A stretch of DNA of 64,000 bases from JANPCX01 sp050916095. GTDB taxonomy: Bacteria > Pseudomonadota > Gammaproteobacteria > Burkholderiales > Burkholderiaceae_C. Location: positions 2,294,001 to 2,358,000 of the forward strand of contig CP050901.1 of assembly GCA_050916095.1 (NCBI GenBank). The letters are read 5' to 3'. The position numbers and the translations under genes are program-made. Each line of letters opens with the position of its first letter. Position 1 is the first letter of the stretch. Positions 35,504-43,953 of the stretch are shown piece by piece. Below the pieces are notes generated by a model. That model was not told the DNA's origin. It searched no databases and saw only the letters and a program-made list of their open reading frames with translations.

Positions 35504-35732
35504 TGGCTTCTTCTGATTGATGCAAGAGCCACGTCATGGCACCCGCCGCACTGATGACGGCCCAAAACACCAAAAATGCAACGGTGTATACGGCTTGATT
35601 GGACCAACCCAAAGCTTCAAAGCCTAGGCCATGCAAATCGCCCGGGTTGACCAAAGCAAATACGATCATCTCTAACACGCCTGCCATCAAAAATGCAGGC
35701 CACAAGATGATGAGTACGCGGTGCTTGCGCAT
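35481..35732 (-). CDS. Small membrane protein of the cco cluster, unknown function
   Basis: An 83-residue protein, MRKHRVLIILWPAFLMAGVL..., with two or three hydrophobic segments (~5-25 and ~45-68). It starts 9 bases after the stop of the FixH-like gene in the same direction and its 3' end overlaps the 3' end of the convergent fnr gene by 23 bases. The open frame reaches further upstream, but that part runs antisense-like through the FixH-like gene and is rejected. Homologues of this small protein are typical companions of cco clusters in this family of bacteria; no function is assigned. Confidence 0.7.
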   Translation of the reverse strand: MRKHRVLIILWPAFLMAGVLEMIVFALVNPGDLHGLGFEALGWSNQAVYTVAFLVFWAVISAAGAMTWLLHQSEEAINTRSFR

Positions 35733-35740
35733 GATGATGC

Positions 35741-36028
35741 TCAAGGTTTGCTTGTTGTAGCAGGCACCGCCACCGGACTTGCCGCATGGTTGCGGCCTTG
35801 AAGCGCGGGTCCTGTCGACGACCCCGGTGGGCCCTCCAGCGTCACTTTGCTCGCACCACTGCGGTCTTCTTGAATGATGGGGTCGATGTGCTTCCAGGCA
35901 ATCACCGCCGTGGCCAAACTGGCCACCACCACTGAGGCGGGGCCGCTGATCACCACCCAGCACATGGGCTGTTTCCACCACGGTGTGGTGTCGGTTTCCA
36001 CTGCGGGCTTCGTCGACTTGGTATTCAT
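35741..36028 (-). CDS. FixH/CcoH-like membrane protein
   Basis: A 95-residue protein with one N-terminal membrane helix: TTPWWKQPMCWVVISGPASV followed by VASLATAVIAWKHIDPIIQED. The WW-x-P-x-W-V-x-x-G-P-A and T-x-x-x-A-x-x-x-x-D-P-I-I-x-x-D pattern is that of FixH (CcoH), a cbb3 oxidase assembly factor that helps stabilise the complex. The family's periplasmic domain is shortened here to a Pro/Ala-rich tail, so it is a truncated or mini-FixH form. Its place directly downstream of ccoG supports the call. Confidence 0.65.
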   Translation of the reverse strand: MNTKSTKPAVETDTTPWWKQPMCWVVISGPASVVVASLATAVIAWKHIDPIIQEDRSGASKVTLEGPPGSSTGPALQGRNHAASPVAVPATTSKP

Positions 36029-36061
36029 TGTTGAGCCTCAATTGAATTGCGACACCACACA

Positions 36062-36134
36062 CCGTTCGGGCTGAGCCTGTCGAAGCCAGCGCGGGCCTCG
36101 GTGCAGGCCCTTCGACAGGCTCAGGGCGAACGGG
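36062..36134. repeat. REP-like inverted repeat, copy R5
   Basis: Arms CCGTTCGGGCTGAGCCTGTC and GACAGGCTCAGGGCGAACGG are reverse complements with a GC-rich centre (CAGCGCGGGCCTCGGTGCAG). It lies between ccoG and the FixH-like gene. Confidence 0.9.
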
Positions 36135-36194
36135 TTGGGACTAGTCGTGAATAAGGTAAACATCAATCACATCTCCCCGGCTCGGCAGCGCTCT

Positions 36195-37670
36195 TCAGCG
36201 CGGGATCACAAACGTGGTTTTTTCGTGCAGCACGTCACCTGACAACTGTCCGCTCGGTGACACCGCTTGAATGATGAATTCCACCGCATGGGCACCGGGC
36301 GCCAAACCCTGTGCGCGTTCGGGTGGCAATTGCAGGTTGACAGGCATCCAGCGGCTCTCGGTCGCTGCGACCTCCACGTCGGCGGGTGTTGCCAGCGTCA
36401 GGCCTGCGAGCCCCTGTACCGACACCCTGAAACGCACCGCCTCTTCCTTGGCATTCATCACTTGCAGCCGGTAGACGTTTTCAATCTTGCCATCGTCCAC
36501 CAAGCGGGCCAACGCGCCCCGGTCGCGCACCACATCCACCCTGAAAGGCGTACGGGTCAACAAACTGGCGAAGAACGCCGTGCTGATGAGCAGCAAGATG
36601 GCGCTGTAGATTAAGACTCGGGGACGAAAGATTCTGCGCAAGACCTCAGCCCTACCAAGGTGCCGTGCCATGCCGTTTTGGGTGTCAAACCGAATCAAAC
36701 CCGGGGCGTAGTTCATTTTTTCCATCACCCCGTCGCAAACATCGATGCAGGCGGCGCAGCCGATGCACTCGTACTGCAGCCCCTTGCGGATGTCGATGCC
36801 AGTGGGGCACACCTGAACACACAAGGTGCAATCGATGCAATCGCCTTTGCCCAGCGCCTTAGGATCAGCGGAACGCGGGCGCGAACCGCGAGGCTCACCA
36901 CGCTCGGCGTCGTAGCTGATGATGAGGGTGTCTTTGTCGAACATGGCGCTTTGAAAACGCGCATAGGGGCACATGTATTTGCAGACTTGCTCGCGCATAT
37001 AGCCGGCGTTGCCATAGGTGGCAAAACCATAGAACAAAACCCAAAACGTTTCCCATGGCCCGAGGCCCACGCTGCCTGCCATCAAACCGAGACTCGTGGC
37101 CGCTTCTTCGGCCAAGGTGCGTATGGGCGTGAAGTAGCCCACAAAGGTGAAACCCGTCCAAAGGCCTATCAACAACCAAATGGTTTGTTTGCCCCCTTTG
37201 CGCAGCAGCTTGTTCGCGCTCCACGGCGCGGCATCGAGTTTCATGCGGGCGGTGCGGTCGCCCTCTAGGCGATGCTCCACCCACATGAAGATTTCTGTGT
37301 AAACAGTTTGCGGGCAAGCGTAACCGCACCACAAGCGTCCCGCCACCGCAGTGAACAGAAAGAGCCCGTAGGCCGACAGAATGAGTAAGCCTGTGAGGTA
37401 GATGAAATCTTGCGGATAGAGCACCAAAGGGCCGATGAAAAACCGCCGCACGCCCAAGTCAAAGAGGACGGCGGGGCGGTCATTCCAATTCAGCCACGGC
37501 AAGCCATAAAACACCAACTGAGTTGCCCATACCAAGGCCCAGCGCCACGTGGCGAACCAGCCGCAGACAGCACGTGGGTAAATCTTGATTTGTTTTTGGT
37601 ACAGCGACACCACCGCTGACGACGCGTCGTCCGCCAGCGCGGTGGCGTCAGGAGGATTGGCAAGACTCAT
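36195..37670 (-). CDS. ccoG: Cytochrome c oxidase accessory protein CcoG (FixG/RdxA)
   Basis: A 491-residue inner-membrane ferredoxin-like protein needed for copper delivery and maturation of cbb3 oxidase. Features: five to six membrane helices (YGLPWLNWNDRPAVLFDLGV, QDFIYLTGLLILSAYGLFLF), the periplasmic/cytoplasmic motif WCGYACPQTVYTEIFMWVEH, and two 4Fe-4S motifs CIDCTLCVQVCPTGIDIR and CIGCAACIDVCD. The C-terminal ~130 residues form the FixG Ig-like domain. It is downstream of ccoP, with a REP element in the gap. Confidence 0.96.
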   Translation of the reverse strand: MSLANPPDATALADDASSAVVSLYQKQIKIYPRAVCGWFATWRWALVWATQLVFYGLPWLNWNDRPAVLFDLGVRRFFIGPLVLYPQDFIYLTGLLILSAYGLFLFTAVAGRLWCGYACPQTVYTEIFMWVEHRLEGDRTARMKLDAAPWSANKLLRKGGKQTIWLLIGLWTGFTFVGYFTPIRTLAEEAATSLGLMAGSVGLGPWETFWVLFYGFATYGNAGYMREQVCKYMCPYARFQSAMFDKDTLIISYDAERGEPRGSRPRSADPKALGKGDCIDCTLCVQVCPTGIDIRKGLQYECIGCAACIDVCDGVMEKMNYAPGLIRFDTQNGMARHLGRAEVLRRIFRPRVLIYSAILLLISTAFFASLLTRTPFRVDVVRDRGALARLVDDGKIENVYRLQVMNAKEEAVRFRVSVQGLAGLTLATPADVEVAATESRWMPVNLQLPPERAQGLAPGAHAVEFIIQAVSPSGQLSGDVLHEKTTFVIPR

Positions 37671-37751
37671 TCAGCGGGTAGCGCGGACTTTGGTGGGTGC
37701 TGTGCATCGGACATCACCGATTCTTATTGCTGCGGCCTGATGAAGTAAGTA

Positions 37752-37820
37752 CCGTTCGCCCTGAGCTTGTCGAAGGGCAGCGCGTGAAACCTGGGTTTCG
37801 ACAAGCTCAACCCGAACGGG
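37752..37820. repeat. REP-like inverted repeat, copy R6
   Basis: CCGTTCGCCCTGAGCTTGTC at 37752 pairs with GACAAGCTCAACCCGAACGG ending at 37819. It lies in the 176-base gap between ccoP and ccoG. Confidence 0.9.
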
Positions 37821-37846
37821 AATTGTTAAATCATTCGGACGGATCA

Positions 37847-38773
37847 TTATTTGCCTTGCACCGCCGCCTGCGCACCACCGCCCTGCGACAAGCTCCACAC
37901 ATATCCGCCGAGCACATGGATTTGCTCTGGCGTCAGGCGTGGGCTTTGTGCTGGCATCACATTGAGTTTGCCGTTGGTCACGATGTTAACGATGGCCTCC
38001 TCGCCCCAGCCGTGCAGCCACACCTTGTCGGTGAGGTTCGGTGCGCCCAAGGCTTGATTGCCTTTGCCGTTGGCACCGTGGCAAGCAGCGCACACAGCGA
38101 ATTTCGCCTTGCCCTCGTTGGCTGCAATCGCGTTGTGGGGACTGTCGGACAGGCTAAGCACATACTGCGCCAGGTTACGCACATCCTGCGCGGACCCCAC
38201 AGCAGCAGCCATCGGCGGCATATTGCCTTGGCGACCTTGGGTGATGGTCTCAATGATTTTTTCGTGCGAGCCGCCGTAAAGCCAATCACCATCGGTCAGG
38301 TTGGGGAACCCTTTGCTGCCTTTGGCGTCGGAGCCATGGCAGGCGGCGCAGTTGTTGATGAAGAGCCGCTCGCCGATGGCCATGGCTTTCGCGTCTTTGG
38401 CCAAGACCTCCACCGGTTGTCCCACGAATTTGGCGTAAACAGCAGACATCGCGTTGGCGGCGGCCTTTTGTTCCGCTTCGTATTGACCGCCACTGCTCCA
38501 ACCCAGGCTGCCCTTGGCACTGCCCAATCCAGGATAGAGCAAGAGGTACACACCAGCGAACACCACGGTGATGATGAAGAGCCCCATCCACCAGCGCGGC
38601 AACGGGTTGTTCATCTCCTTCAAGTCCACATCCCAGACGTGACCAGTGGAGTTGTCCTTGGCCATGACGGTGCGTTTGGAGGCGATGAAGAGAAGCACCA
38701 AACACAGCAGCAGGCCAATCACGGTGGTAGCGGCGATGAAAACAGACCAGCCACTGGAGAAAAAGTCACTCAT
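37847..38773 (-). CDS. ccoP: Cytochrome cbb3 oxidase diheme subunit CcoP
   Basis: A 308-residue inner-membrane anchored, periplasmic diheme cytochrome c that passes electrons to CcoO/CcoN. Two N-terminal membrane helices are seen (~8-28 and ~60-80; RWWMGLFIITVVFAGVYLLL). The two heme c motifs are CAACH in INNCAACHGSDAKGSKGFPN and CAACH in FAVCAACHGANGKGNQALGA. Met axial ligands occur downstream (GNMPPMAAA, NVMPAQSPRLT). The gene follows ccoQ by one base and ends the ccoNOQP unit. Confidence 0.97.
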   Translation of the reverse strand: MSDFFSSGWSVFIAATTVIGLLLCLVLLFIASKRTVMAKDNSTGHVWDVDLKEMNNPLPRWWMGLFIITVVFAGVYLLLYPGLGSAKGSLGWSSGGQYEAEQKAAANAMSAVYAKFVGQPVEVLAKDAKAMAIGERLFINNCAACHGSDAKGSKGFPNLTDGDWLYGGSHEKIIETITQGRQGNMPPMAAAVGSAQDVRNLAQYVLSLSDSPHNAIAANEGKAKFAVCAACHGANGKGNQALGAPNLTDKVWLHGWGEEAIVNIVTNGKLNVMPAQSPRLTPEQIHVLGGYVWSLSQGGGAQAAVQGK

Positions 38774-38774
38774 C

Positions 38775-38969
38775 TCAAATCTCCTTGGAACGGGCTACTG
38801 GTGCGGCCGGGACTGAAGGCTCACGTTCTGCTAAGAACGGCAGCATGGCGGCTTCGTCGAAAGATGCCTGGTTGCGTTTGGACCAAGCCCAGACCACGAT
38901 GGCACCGAAGGTGATGAAGGAGACCAGCGTGACGGCTGCTCTGATGAAATTGATGTTGAACAAGTCCAC
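38775..38969 (-). CDS. ccoQ: Cytochrome cbb3 oxidase subunit CcoQ
   Basis: A 64-residue small subunit with a single membrane helix (VTLVSFITFGAIVVWAWS, ~13-30) and a charged C-terminal tail. The A-W-S-K-R-N-Q-A-S-F-D-E-A-A pattern after the helix is characteristic of CcoQ, which stabilises the complex. Placed between ccoO and ccoP as usual. Confidence 0.9.
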   Translation of the reverse strand: MDLFNINFIRAAVTLVSFITFGAIVVWAWSKRNQASFDEAAMLPFLAEREPSVPAAPVARSKEI

Positions 38970-38980
38970 GTGGCCGCTCC

Positions 38981-39619
38981 TTACTTCACTGCGGTGCCAA
39001 GCACCTGCAAATAGGCAATCAAGGCTTCAAGTTCAGTTTTGCCTTTGACCTCCTCACCCGCTTTGGCCACTTCTTCGTCGCTGTAGGGTGCGCCCAAGGT
39101 GCGCAAGGCTTTGAGTTTGGTGCTCATCTGCGAGGGATCCACCAAGTCCTTTTCCAACCATGGGTAGGCGGGCATGTTGGACTCAGGCACCAAATCGCGC
39201 GGGTTGATCAAATGGATGCGGTGCCAATCGTCGCTGTACTTGCCGCCCACACGGTGCAGGTCGGGGCCTGTGCGTTTGCTGCCCCACTGGAAGGGCCGGT
39301 CGTAAACAAATTCGCCCGCCATCGAGTAGTGGCCATAACGCAGCGTCTCAGCGCGAAATGGGCGAATCATTTGCGAGTGGCAGTTGTAGCAACCTTCGCG
39401 GACGTACACATCGCGCCCCGCCACTTGCAAGGCGATATAGGGCTTGAGGCCAGCCACCGGTTGGGTGAGACTCTTCTGAAAGAAAAGCGGAACAATTTCA
39501 ACCAAACCACCCACCGCCACCACGATCAGGATGAGCACGATCATCAGGAAGTTGTTGGTTTCAATTTTCTCGTGCGAGAAACCCGGTTTCGCTGGCACGT
39601 TGTTGTTGGAGTCAGCCAT
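38981..39619 (-). CDS. ccoO: Cytochrome cbb3 oxidase monoheme subunit CcoO
   Basis: A 212-residue membrane-anchored cytochrome c with an N-terminal helix (NNFLMIVLILIVVAVGGLVE) and one heme c site CYNCHSQMIRPF preceded by GRDVYVREG. Downstream are RVGGKYSDDWHRIHLINPRD and the axial Met region VPESNMPAYPWL. Full length for the family. It follows ccoN by 10 bases. Confidence 0.97.
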   Translation of the reverse strand: MADSNNNVPAKPGFSHEKIETNNFLMIVLILIVVAVGGLVEIVPLFFQKSLTQPVAGLKPYIALQVAGRDVYVREGCYNCHSQMIRPFRAETLRYGHYSMAGEFVYDRPFQWGSKRTGPDLHRVGGKYSDDWHRIHLINPRDLVPESNMPAYPWLEKDLVDPSQMSTKLKALRTLGAPYSDEEVAKAGEEVKGKTELEALIAYLQVLGTAVK

Positions 39620-39629
39620 TTTCTTTCCT

Positions 39630-41078
39630 TCAAGCGTGGACGGTGGTTTGGTTCAACTGCGGAATTCGCACTGGCTCAAAAGTAGACCTTCTCGCCGTCA
39701 TCACCACGTTCCAAGCCATGATCAGCATGCCGCCCAAGTAGAGCACCCCGCCCAACAGGCGAACCACATAGAACGGGAAGCTGGCTTTCACGCTCTCCAC
39801 AAAGCTGTAGACCAAGGTGCCGTCTGGGTTCACTGCACGCCACATCAAACCTTGCATCACCCCGGCAATCCACATCGCAGCGATGTAGAGCACGATGCCC
39901 ACAGTGGCCACCCAGAAATGCAGCTCGATGGCCGACTTGCTGTACATCTGGGTTTTGCCAAACATGCGTGGAACCAGGTAATACAGCGTGCCCATGGACA
40001 CCAACCCCACCCAACCCAGCGCGCCGCTGTGCACGTGGCCCACGGTCCAGTCGGTGTAGTGGCTCAGCGCGTTCACGGTTTTGATGGACATCATCGGTCC
40101 CTCAAAGGTGCTCATGCCGTAGAAGGACAAGGAAACGATGAGGAACTTGAGAATGGGATCGTCACGCAGTTTGTGCCAGGCACCCGACAGCGTCATGATG
40201 CCGTTGATCATGCCGCCCCAGCTCGGTGCCAGCAGCACCAGGGAGAACACCATGCCCACGCTTTGCGCCCAATCGGGCAAGGCGGTGTAGTGCAAGTGGT
40301 GAGGACCGGCCCACATGTAGGTGAAGATCAGCGCCCAGAAGTGAACAATGGACAGGCGGTAGCTGTACACGGGGCGCTCGGCCTGCTTCGGAATGAAGTA
40401 ATACATCATGCCGAGAAAACCAGCGGTCAAAAAGAAGCCCACCGCGTTGTGACCGTACCACCACTGCACCATGGCGTCTTGCACACCGGCGTAGGCTGAA
40501 TAACTCTTGGTCAAACTCACTGGCAAGGCCGCGCTGTTGACGAGGTGAAGTAACGCCACCGTCAAGATGAATGCACCGAAAAACCAATTGGCCACGTAGA
40601 TGTGGCGCACCTTGCGCATGCCGATGGTGCCGAAGAAAACCACGGCATAGGCCACCCACACCACGGTGATGAGGATGTCGATCGGCCACTCCAACTCGGC
40701 ATACTCTTTGCCGCTGGTGAACCCCAAGGGCAAGGAGACGGCGGCCAGCAAAATCACAAGCTGCCAGCCCCAAAAAGTGAGTGATGCCAAAGGTCCGCCA
40801 AAAAGCTTGACCTGGCAGGTGCGTTGCACCACGTAGTAGCTGCTGGCAAAAAGTGCGCAACCGCCGAAGGCAAAAATCACCGCATTGGTGTGCAGCGGCC
40901 GCAGACGCCCAAAACTGAGCCAGGGAATACCAAAGTTGAGCTCGGGCCAGGTCATTTGCGCAGCAATGATCACACCGACCAACATACCCACCACGCCCCA
41001 CAACACGGCGGCGAGGGCAAAGTTGCGCACCACGGTGTCGTTGTAATAACTGTCTTTGCCTGCAGCGAGTGTTGCCAT
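39630..41078 (-). CDS. ccoN: Cytochrome cbb3 oxidase catalytic subunit CcoN
   Basis: A 482-residue heme-copper oxidase subunit I, about 12 membrane helices, that reduces O2 at very low oxygen and pumps protons. Diagnostic stretches are RPLHTNAVIFAFGGCALFAS (low-spin heme His), QWWYGHNAVGFFLTAGFLGM with the CuB His and following Tyr region, and TVGHVHSGALGWVGLVSMG with the heme His ligands. The frame is open upstream to 41225, but MATLAAGKDSYYNDTVV at 41078 is the true N-terminus, with an AGGAG ribosome site. An FNR box is 80 bases upstream. Confidence 0.97.
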   Translation of the reverse strand: MATLAAGKDSYYNDTVVRNFALAAVLWGVVGMLVGVIIAAQMTWPELNFGIPWLSFGRLRPLHTNAVIFAFGGCALFASSYYVVQRTCQVKLFGGPLASLTFWGWQLVILLAAVSLPLGFTSGKEYAELEWPIDILITVVWVAYAVVFFGTIGMRKVRHIYVANWFFGAFILTVALLHLVNSAALPVSLTKSYSAYAGVQDAMVQWWYGHNAVGFFLTAGFLGMMYYFIPKQAERPVYSYRLSIVHFWALIFTYMWAGPHHLHYTALPDWAQSVGMVFSLVLLAPSWGGMINGIMTLSGAWHKLRDDPILKFLIVSLSFYGMSTFEGPMMSIKTVNALSHYTDWTVGHVHSGALGWVGLVSMGTLYYLVPRMFGKTQMYSKSAIELHFWVATVGIVLYIAAMWIAGVMQGLMWRAVNPDGTLVYSFVESVKASFPFYVVRLLGGVLYLGGMLIMAWNVVMTARRSTFEPVRIPQLNQTTVHA

Positions 41079-41127
41079 GCATGTACTCCTCGGTTGATCA
41101 CTTCTTGGGGTTTTTAGTAACGCGTCG

Positions 41128-41316
41128 TTATTTTTCTTGGGCGACCGGTGCAGCGGCTTGATCTCGATCAAGAGGCGCTTGATCAGGGGCCAAAATTCGT
41201 TCGCCTTCGCGTTCCAGGTCGTCAAACTGCCCGGAGTGAATCGCCCAGGCGAATACCGCCATGATGAGAAATACCAGCACCACGGACAGAGGGATCAGCA
41301 AAAACAAGATGTCCAT
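41128..41316 (-). CDS. ccoS: Cytochrome oxidase maturation protein CcoS
   Basis: A 62-residue protein required for cofactor (heme/Cu) insertion into CcoN. The helix MDILFLLIPLSVVLVFLIMAVFAWA and AIHSGQFDDLEREGERIL are the CcoS signature. It starts 4 bases after the ccoI stop (41320), so the two are co-transcribed. Its 3' part contains the ccoN FNR box in its coding sequence. Confidence 0.95.
   Translation of the reverse strand: MDILFLLIPLSVVLVFLIMAVFAWAIHSGQFDDLEREGERILAPDQAPLDRDQAAAPVAQEK
41158..41171 (-). promoter_or_regulatory. FNR box for ccoNOQP, inside the ccoS coding sequence
   Basis: TTGATCTCGATCAA is a perfect TTGAT-N4-ATCAA FNR site, 79 bases upstream of the ccoN start. It lies within the last 15 codons of ccoS, so the ccoN promoter is embedded in the preceding gene. 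Confidence 0.8.
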
Positions 41317-41319
41317 GGC

Positions 41320-43743
41320 TCAGCTCGTCGCCAGCATGGCGGGCTGTTGAGGGAGGGCCGGTTTTGCTTTCTCCGCACGGACGTTTCCAGACTCCTCGGC
41401 GGTGAGTTTGGACAAACGCAGGGCATTGAGCACCACCAACAACGACGAGCTGGCCATGCCCAGTCCAGCCGCCCACGGTGGCAAATAGCCGAGCAATGCC
41501 AGGGGCACACAGGCGGCGTTGTAGAACGCAGCCCAAGTGAGGTTTTGCCGCACCACCCGTTTGCAGCGCTGGGCAAGGCGACGCGCTACCCACACGTCTG
41601 TCAACTGCTGCGACAGCAACACCGCATCTGCGCTGAGTTGCGACACGGCAGCGCCATGGGAAAACGCAAATGACACATCGGCCTGAGCCAACACGGGCGC
41701 GTCGTTGAGCCCGTCGCCCACCATGGCAACCTGGTAGCCTTTCGCTTGGGCGCTTGCGACGATGGCGAGTTTGCCTTCCGGTGTGACCGAGCCAAACGCA
41801 CCTTGCAGACCGAGCCGCTGGGCCATGGCTTGCACGCGCTTGTCCGTGTCGCCGGACAAGAGCAGAACCTGAACACCGTCCTGCTGCAGGAGCTGCACCG
41901 CGCGTTCGGTGTCGGGCCGCAGTTGTTCTTCCAGTTCAAAACAAACCTCGGGGCGTCCCTGACGGCCAAACCACAGATTCAAACGATCATCGCTTTGGCC
42001 TTGGTCGGGCGCACCCGAATCGTGGATCTCTTGTGCAGCCACCCACGCACGCGATCCCAGCCGCCACAACTGGCCCTCACTGTCCACTGCTTGTAAGCCG
42101 CTACCCGCCACCTCTTGCACCGAATTCCATTGGGTGCGGTGATCAGGCAGCGCATGCACCAGGGCACGTGACATCGGATGGTTGGACCAAACGGCCAGAC
42201 TCGCGGCACGCTCGAGTTGCTGGGACGCCCATGAGGCCGACGCGGGTGCGGGTGCAGCAAGGTTCACTGGATGGACGGCTTTGAGAGCCAAACGGTCGTC
42301 GGTCAGCGTGCCCGTCTTGTCCACGAACAACAGATCGACGCTGGCCAAAGCCTGCAACGCGCCCAAGCGGCGCAACAGCACACCGCGCTGGGCCAAGGCC
42401 GTGGTCGCCGCCAGCAAAGCCGAAGGTGCCGCCAAGGACAAAGCACAGGGGCAAGTGACGATGAGCACCGCCACCATCACCGCCACACTGCGGCTGGGAT
42501 CAACCACCGCCCAGACCGCACCCGCGGCAGCGGCCAGGGCCAAGACCACCCACAGAAACGGTGCAGCCCATCGATCGGCCCAGGCCACCGCCTCCGGTTT
42601 TTGGGTGAGTGCGCTGCGCACCAAGGCCTGGATGCCCGCCAGGCGGGTGTCTGCACCCAAGCGACTCACACGCATCATCACGGGATCACCGAGGTTCACA
42701 CTGCCAGCGACGACTTCGTCGCCGGTCTTTTTGGGCTGGGGCAAGGACTCACCGGTCAACAACGCTTCATCCACCTGCGTGCTGCCCTGAAACAGTTGCC
42801 CATCAACTGCATAACGTTGTCCACGCGCCACCCGCAGGATGTCACCACATTGCAGTTGACGTGGGCTGACCCACTCACTGCGGCCGTCCGTCAACACACG
42901 CTCCACCGCCTCGGGCAGGTGGCACAGCAGCGTCTCCAGCTGCGACGCCACACGGTGCCGCGCGCGCAACTCCAACCAGCGGCCGCCCAGCAGAAAAAAA
43001 ACAAACATGGTCAAGGAGTCGAAGTAAACCTCGTGACCGAAGAGACCACCCGGGTCGAAAGTGGCCCCTGTGCTGGCAACAAAGGTCACGATCAGCCCCA
43101 AGGCCACCGGCACATCCATGCCCAAACGCCCGGTACGAAGGCTGTGCAGCAAACCTCGAAAAAAGGGCTGGGCCGAAAACAACATCACAGGCACACTGAG
43201 CAGCCAAGAGGCCCATTGCAGCAAACGTAATGAATCGGCGTCGATGTCACCTGGTGCTGCAAAGTAGGCCGGTGCGGCATACATCATCACCTGCATCATG
43301 CAAAAACCTGCCAAGAACAATCGCCACAGTGCCGCCCTGCTCTGCGTCGTGCGCGCCGCGCGGTCGGAAGCGGCCACATCGGGTGCTGCACCGTAACCAG
43401 CCGCTTGGATGGCCGCGATCAACGCCGACGGGCGGGTGACCTCAGGCGTCCAGACCACCTCGGCACGTTCACTCGCCGCCTGCACACGCACGGCGACTAC
43501 GCCCGTGGTTTGGCGTAAAGCATCTTCAATTTGGCCTGCGCAAGCGGCGCAATACATGCCCGAAATTCGGAACTGCGAGACCGCTTCGGACTCCCCCTGG
43601 GGAGAGATACGCCAAGTGGTGAACGCCCCTTGTTCCAGCCGATCGTCGAGCAATCTCCCACCCGATGCAGGAACAGCGTCGGCGTGGATCGTCTCGGGCG
43701 CTGGCATGGGTTTGAAAGCCAAAGGCAAGGGTGGGAAAGACAC
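41320..43743 (-). CDS. ccoI: Cbb3-type oxidase assembly copper P-type ATPase CcoI (FixI)
   Basis: An 807-residue P1B copper-exporting ATPase that supplies periplasmic copper for CuB of cbb3 oxidase. Order of features: N-terminal heavy-metal-associated domain with GMYCAACAGQIEDA (CxxC), membrane helices, TGESLPQPKK (A-domain TGE), ion channel motif VTCPCALSLAAPSALL (CPC), DKTGTLT with the phosphorylated Asp, GDGLNDAPVL, and two final helices. The first gene of the cco cluster; an FNR-like box lies 35 bases upstream. Confidence 0.96.
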   Translation of the reverse strand: MSFPPLPLAFKPMPAPETIHADAVPASGGRLLDDRLEQGAFTTWRISPQGESEAVSQFRISGMYCAACAGQIEDALRQTTGVVAVRVQAASERAEVVWTPEVTRPSALIAAIQAAGYGAAPDVAASDRAARTTQSRAALWRLFLAGFCMMQVMMYAAPAYFAAPGDIDADSLRLLQWASWLLSVPVMLFSAQPFFRGLLHSLRTGRLGMDVPVALGLIVTFVASTGATFDPGGLFGHEVYFDSLTMFVFFLLGGRWLELRARHRVASQLETLLCHLPEAVERVLTDGRSEWVSPRQLQCGDILRVARGQRYAVDGQLFQGSTQVDEALLTGESLPQPKKTGDEVVAGSVNLGDPVMMRVSRLGADTRLAGIQALVRSALTQKPEAVAWADRWAAPFLWVVLALAAAAGAVWAVVDPSRSVAVMVAVLIVTCPCALSLAAPSALLAATTALAQRGVLLRRLGALQALASVDLLFVDKTGTLTDDRLALKAVHPVNLAAPAPASASWASQQLERAASLAVWSNHPMSRALVHALPDHRTQWNSVQEVAGSGLQAVDSEGQLWRLGSRAWVAAQEIHDSGAPDQGQSDDRLNLWFGRQGRPEVCFELEEQLRPDTERAVQLLQQDGVQVLLLSGDTDKRVQAMAQRLGLQGAFGSVTPEGKLAIVASAQAKGYQVAMVGDGLNDAPVLAQADVSFAFSHGAAVSQLSADAVLLSQQLTDVWVARRLAQRCKRVVRQNLTWAAFYNAACVPLALLGYLPPWAAGLGMASSSLLVVLNALRLSKLTAEESGNVRAEKAKPALPQQPAMLATS

Positions 43744-43777
43744 CCCAGCAATCTAGCCCCCAGCAGCTGCCAACAAT

Positions 43778-43791
43778 ATGATCTAGGTCAA
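43778..43791 (-). promoter_or_regulatory. FNR-like box upstream of ccoI
   Basis: TTGACCTAGATCAT, on the minus strand, agrees with TTGAT-N4-ATCAA at eight of ten positions and ends 35 bases before the ccoI start. It would allow Fnr activation of ccoI and ccoS. Confidence 0.55.
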
Positions 43792-43860
43792 TACCACGCG
43801 AGTCTCGAGAAACTCTTTGGACAGCCTGGGTGCAGCAACCGCATGATGAGTCAGCCAATC

Positions 43861-43900
43861 CCGTTCGGGTTGAGCCTGTCGAAACCCAGGTTTCACGCGC
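43861..43900. repeat. REP-like repeat, half copy R7
   Basis: CCGTTCGGGTTGAGCCTGTC at 43861 is a clear left arm. The right half is not recognisable; CGCGCCAACCTCCGAAGCTC follows, where AGCTC may be its remnant. It lies between ccoI and the J-domain-like gene. Confidence 0.65.
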
Positions 43901-43953
43901 CAACCTCCGAAGCTCACCACCCACGCTGGACAGGCGACACGCAAAGAATGTGT

